A stretch of 64,000 nucleotides of DNA, from assembly GCA_963402885.1 (NCBI GenBank), contig OY727096.1, positions 10,769,820 to 10,833,819 on the forward strand, given 5' to 3'. Every line of letters starts with the position of its first letter. Positions within the stretch are counted from its first letter, which is position 1. Under the pieces are notes generated by a model. That model saw only the letters and a list, made by a program, of their open reading frames with translations. It was not told the origin of the DNA and did no database searches. Made by a program: the position numbers and the translations under genes. Shown one piece after another: positions 59,206-64,000 of the stretch. Source of the stretch: Antedon bifida (lineage: Eukaryota > Echinodermata > Crinoidea > Comatulida > Antedonidae).

Positions 59206-61869
59206 CAGGGCCGTAACCAGGGTCTGTCAAGGGGTTTGGGTCACTGCCCCGCGTCTGAGGCGAATTTTGTTAAATGACACCCCTTGATGGCCGGAAATGG
59301 TACTCTCACACATAACATTCATGATAAATGGCACCTCTAATTGGCCGGAAAAAACAATCTCATGCAGCATGCTACCATTGAACAAAACGATCGTACTTTT
59401 TTCCTCCTCCTCACACACGTGGACTATTTAGGCATAAAAGACGATAATATTTGTTGCCGTATATTAGATGCGCGTGCTCTGTGTGCGGAACCACCGCCGA
59501 TTGTTTAATCATTCACTCGGTATTTTGTTTTGCGTTCAAGTTACAAGCCCCAAAAAAAAGCACAATTTGGGTGAGAAGGCAAATTCAATGCTTATTATAG
59601 CAGGGGCGGACCCAGGGGTGTTTCCCTTGTGGCCGGGCAACACCCTTAATTTCTTACTAAATGTTGTTTCTGCCACTAAATTAAAATTGAGTTCCATTTC
59701 ATCGTATACAATATCCATCCGGCGGACCCGGAACTTGATATGCTTAGTCATAAAGTAGTTACAGAGTTGCAGGGCATTTTATCATTGTTGAATGTTTTGA
59801 TATTAGCCTAATTGTTAAAACGACCTTCACAACCAAAATATTTCTTTGTAATAACATTTATTTTAAATAGAACGCTACAAAAATAATCATCTGCTTCATC
59901 AGAGCATGAATACCTAATAACCAGACAAGAACGTATCTTTATTACGTTTTACTATCAATCCATTTTCATATCACGCAATCCATTTTTCAACAATATAGTA
60001 GTACAATAATAGCATTTTGATTGAATAGTGAGGGATTATTTACAGTTTGACTTTGAATAAACCATTGGTAATTTACTGAAAATCCAAAATGAACTTGTGT
60101 TATAATACAAACAAAATTATTCAATCAAAGAAACGCTACTACACATGAGAAATAGATGTCGGTCGATAAACTTCTGACGACGACTAAAACAACGACAATC
60201 AGCTAAATGTTAGTGATTTTATTTCATCTCTGGCTTGTTACATTTTTCATGACACATTACCGGACTTTCCCCTCCTCTCGCAGCACGACAGTACAGATCT
60301 TTCCTATCTAGGCTCGTGTATGTAGCATACTACGTTATTCAAAAATTACCCATGCATAGCAGTGTTACTAGAGCCATCACAGATTACCTCTAATGGATCA
60401 ATCATTCACACATGAATTCATCGACAAACGAAATATAGCCTATATTCATTCCTCTTAAATATTAGGCATATTGCCAAGCCTAATAATCAATTTGTCCATA
60501 ATTATTGCGTTTTGCCGGAGGTTTTTCATAATCTAATGCCAATTTTTAGGCCAAATCATAATTGTGCGTATAGTTTTGTATTTCCGATGCGTGTAGTACC
60601 CTATTTATCTTCATTTCCGTACGTTCGTAAATATGAGGCCGAATTTCCGTAGTAATTTATAGACGTTCCGAAATTTGAACCGTGTTATACCGGTAGCAGG
60701 GCAAAGTTTGCTTCTTTCTGCAAATTCCTATCATTATTTTCTTTGTTTTATTTGGAGTGTGGTTTAAAACAACACTTTGTAAAGTTTATAGTGGATAAAT
60801 AAAAATGAATTTTTGGAAATTGTGGTTTTAACATCTGACTTTATTTAGCATTTTTAAATTAATTAAAATTCCAAATTATACAATTTAACCTTTTGCTCAA
60901 TATATTTATAGCAACAGCTTCATATTTTTTGTATAACTTTTTAAAATTATTAATTGATAATTAATTTACATTAATTGAGTACAGTTATTAGAATGTATTA
61001 CCGTACCAAAAGTACCTTCATTGGAGACTTCCCCCTAACGTTCGCATTGAACGAAAAAAAAATGATCATGAATTTTACGTGCGAGAGTACTACTTGCGGC
61101 CATCTAGGGGTCTCATTTAACAATTTGCTTGCTCAAATACTCAGTGTCTACAGCCCTGGAGTATTTGGGCAACCCTCTTAAAATAGTCCTGCGACCGCCC
61201 CTGATAGCTCTATCTATATTTATTTACAGCAATTTGTTGAGGAAACTAAATATATCAATGTAAATAGGTGGTATTGATACAGTTGAGTAGGCCTACGTAT
61301 CGGCTGGTGGTCTAGAAAAAAATAATCGAATGCTATAGGCCTAATGTAAACTACAGTACATGATACCATAGATATTATAGTGTAATATATTCAGTTCACT
61401 ATAATCCTCTATGATGATACACTATACTTCATAGCCACACATAAATATTGTAGGTAACCGCAGCGTTCCATTTTTTGATGTACGTCGGAAGGCTATATAC
61501 TTTATGCATGCTGACTGCCAGTGATCGAAACAATAGGTACGCGGTTGTCCAGCGGTGTCCTCGCTCGCGTCAATATCATGTTACATCCTGGGACCAAAAA
61601 TTCGTATTATTTTTCAGGTGAAAATCGGCAACCAAATCATTTGTTTAACAATAAGGTATGAGTTATTCACGAACGAGTTTACGAATTTTTCAATTTACAA
61701 ATAACCTTTTGTATTGTGGGGCACTTATTTGGAAGATTTTCAGAGATGAGGGTATGAGGTATTGGGGATGTCGGGGATGGGGTTCGCAGTCGATTAAGGG
61801 GTGGGGGGGGGGTTTCGCTGTAAAGGGGGGTTAGCCCGAACCATAAAAATCCCCCTGGCTACGGGCCTG
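59206..61869. mobile_element. hAT-like element, outer
   Basis: Ends cagggccgtaaccaggg and the inverse of caggcccgtagccaggg, flanked by ctaat on both sides (59201-59205, 61870-61874). Helitron 1 has the single uninterrupted gtctaatggat at 15230-15240. A 5-bp duplication fits the hAT5-type groups. Non-coding apart from relics. Confidence 0.75.
59601..61203 (-). mobile_element. hAT-like element, inner
   Basis: Ends caggggcggacccagggg and the inverse of caggggcggtcgcagg, flanked by atag (59597-59600, 61204-61207). It is nested in the outer hAT, with which it shares subterminal sequence (gttaaatgacacccc...atggccgg), and matches the left copy at 47989-54670 in inverse orientation. Confidence 0.7.
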
Positions 61870-62887
61870 CTAATGGATTTCCTCTTCAAAAATACCTGCA
61901 CACAATAATACGAGGATGCTTCGCATTTTCCTATATTCTCCTACGATAATTGTTTTTAATAGCTGAAAACCGGTCGAGTACAGTATCATAATGTTGAAGA
62001 CAGGCCGATTTTCTTTAAAAAAAAAATACGATTTTGATAGATTTAATATACGTGTATATAAATGTATTGATTTGCGATGAATGGAACATTCCAAATTATT
62101 TGGTTTAACCATAGAGGTATAGGCTTACCTCCATGGTTTAACACAAGTAGGTAAATTTATGGGCCCTTGGAGAATAAACATAAATAGTATTGCAATGCTG
62201 TACAATACTGTAAATAGGTATTAACCACTTTTGATCGCCATTTGAATCGCAAATTTCTTACTGTGAATGTTGGTACTGTTAGATATAATATAAACAAATA
62301 CAAATAAACGTTATTACTGTGAGTGTGGGTAGGCCCTACTGTTAGATTATAAACACATAATATACAAATAAATAAACTTTATTACTGACAGTTGCTTAAC
62401 GTTTGTATTAATTAATAATTAAAAAATATATAAACGTCGTAGTGGTGTATCGTTACACGTACTTTACTATTTCAATCGACTATGACTCACAGTGAGAGTT
62501 TTAACAAAGTATTAAATCGCAAATGGTTTACTGTATTTAGTGGTATATTATTTATATAATATACAATATATATACAACATAAAACAAATAATATAAGAAT
62601 ATTATTTAAAAATTGTTCCTCTTTGTACCTATCCTCTTCCCCATCCCTCAACACACAAAACACAAATTGGGTTTGTTTAAATGAGTCCATTTTGTGACAA
62701 GTTTCTCTTTCGGAAGTAATTCTCAGGGTACTAATTTTGGTTGACTACATAAATCATTGTGTCTATTTATTCGTTTCTGTAAACGACAATTTATTATAGT
62801 CTGCAGTACGTACATTTGAAATCTCCAGTTTTTTTCTCGCTGGAATTACTGTGTATTCGAGAACCATCTGTGGGCACGACCATTTAG

Positions 62888-64000
62888 TCTTTATTCATTT
62901 GCAGTATAATTTTTATTTTGCTACTGCACCTTCACATTGGCGGTCCGAAATAAACAAAAAACTAAAATGGCTATCGCCACCAACGGCCAATTTAGCTTAA
63001 ACCAGGAAGTTGCAAGGTGAACCCGTGGACTCGCCGTGAACCCAGAAATTACTTCTAGCGCGCACTGAGTTGAAAATCTACCAATGACATCATAAATTTT
63101 GTTTCAAAACCCTTTAAAATATATTCCTAAAATAGAAATATGGAACAATATCGTAATAGTGGAAACTAATGTTATGAAATCTACGTTTCACGGTACATCT
63201 GAGATAGATAAGGTAGGTAACAAAGGCGGAGATTTGTCCCGAAGTTTTTCCATTGTGCTCGTCAGAATTAACCATAATGTATATATATATATATATATAT
63301 ATGTCAGAAACAATATATGTTATATACAGTAATTCAGCTCTTTGTCAATAAGCAATTATGAGTTGCAATAATAGTAAATGACAAACCATGGATGACTAAG
63401 CAATATAAGAAAATAAACAGAAATGACAAAATTGGCTAAAACAAAATCACCATTAACACTATATCGGTACAAAGTAAAGTAAATAGGATGTCCAAGAGTC
63501 CAATCCAAAATGACTTATGATAGGTTTATGACAAAAACTTTCATTACAATGAATACAAACACTATCATTGAATTTCATTTAATGTATGATTTAGCTGTTT
63601 TTTTTGTGATTTTTACCAAAAAATGATTAAAATTAATATTTTACATATACAAGCTGTAATTGTAACGCAAATTATCCACTCCCATAGTTAGGGCAGTTTT
63701 AAAATTACGTGAAAAACAGGTCATTGACCTCTGACTCGAATAGGCATCACCAGAATCAGTTAAGAATTGGGTTTTCAGATGTACCAAAGTATGTCTTGCA
63801 CAAAAATCATATAAAGACCAATGGTAAACTTTGTGCACTAAATCAGCTCATATCTCAGACTAATAACTATCAGCACAAATGTTGGCGTCACACAAAGTGT
63901 TTCAACTTGAAACTTTTGTAGCACTTGCACTAGCACAAATGATCTCAATGATGGAAATGAAAGAGAATTTTCAGAAAATATCAGCTTACATTTCTAGTTA
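62888..64000. other. End of repeat X and unassigned DNA
   Basis: 62888-63000 is the remainder of repeat X. 63279-63302 is a (TA)n run. From there to the edge I see no gene; gene B exons, if more exist, are not recognisable here. Confidence 0.45.

Larger units (their letters stand above)
58984..62887 (+). mobile_element. Helitron 2, carrying nested hAT elements
   Basis: Starts tctatatataaatttacgta after A and ends ...gggcacgaccatttag before T. The uninterrupted repeat X copy at 29129/29130 has exactly aatttga|tctttatt, so insertion was between A and T without target duplication, as Helitrons do. 5' and 3' parts match Helitron 1. The terminal hairpin has lost half of its stem. No Rep/helicase gene. 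Confidence 0.72.

Noticed and set aside
63980-64000. Possible exon at the right edge (GTAAG near cagcttacatttctag on the minus strand)
   Set aside because: In the family's phase the preceding codon is a stop, and too few bases are present.

Overview
The window looks like nuclear DNA from an animal, most likely a marine invertebrate and probably an echinoderm. The evidence is AT-rich non-coding DNA, spliced genes with GT-AG introns, frequent TAGGCCTA-type words, Penelope-like retroelements, Helitrons, hAT- and piggyBac-like elements, and tRNA-derived SINEs. The echinoderm placement is an inference from sequence style. Nothing here looks bacterial or viral.

The only convincing host genes form a tandem cluster of three paralogous receptor-like genes, all on the minus strand. 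From right to left they are gene B (about 47051 to 36437, 5' end not seen), gene A (31352 to 5612, complete) and gene C (2324 to 862, continuing off the left edge). I assembled them exon by exon from splice sites and from agreement between paralogues. Gene A has 19 coding exons whose lengths sum to 3303 nt, an open frame of 1100 codons. Its order is signal peptide, cysteine-capped LRR N-terminus, about 15 leucine-rich repeats, LRR cap, cysteine-rich CPxG (ephrin-receptor-like / GCC2_GCC3-like) modules, about eight membrane segments, and a short acidic tail. Almost every LRR is one 60-78 nt exon bounded by phase-2 introns, so exons can be skipped or shuffled without breaking the frame. The membrane domain is one long exon.

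Nearly everything else is transposable-element (TE) debris in introns and between genes.
- 1-5600: a 21-bp minisatellite, the start of gene C, GGTC-rich repeats, and a Penelope-like element (PLE1) with a 16-bp target duplication and an inverted terminal segment.
- 5600-31400: gene A. Its introns hold a TE relic with oppositely oriented terminal tandem repeats (8574-11160), a hammerhead-like repeat (11600-11810), a Helitron (15025-17622), a long palindrome (17694-19809), a 1.2-kb (TAA)n tract (21345-22553), a LINE fragment and a three-unit tRNA-SINE array.
- 31400-36400: spacer with MITE-like and SINE relics.
- 36400-47100: gene B, with a PLE fragment, a hairpin MITE and SINE remnants in its introns.
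- 47100-64000: a deep TE nest. A hAT-like copy was split by a TIR element that itself holds a LINE, then by a hammerhead-bearing repeat, then by a second PLE. A TTAA-flanked piggyBac-like element follows. Last is a four-level nest: dispersed repeat > Helitron > hAT > hAT.

The likely product of the cluster is a set of cell-surface multi-pass receptors or channels with variable LRR ectodomains and conserved membrane domains. Ligand and function cannot be read from sequence.
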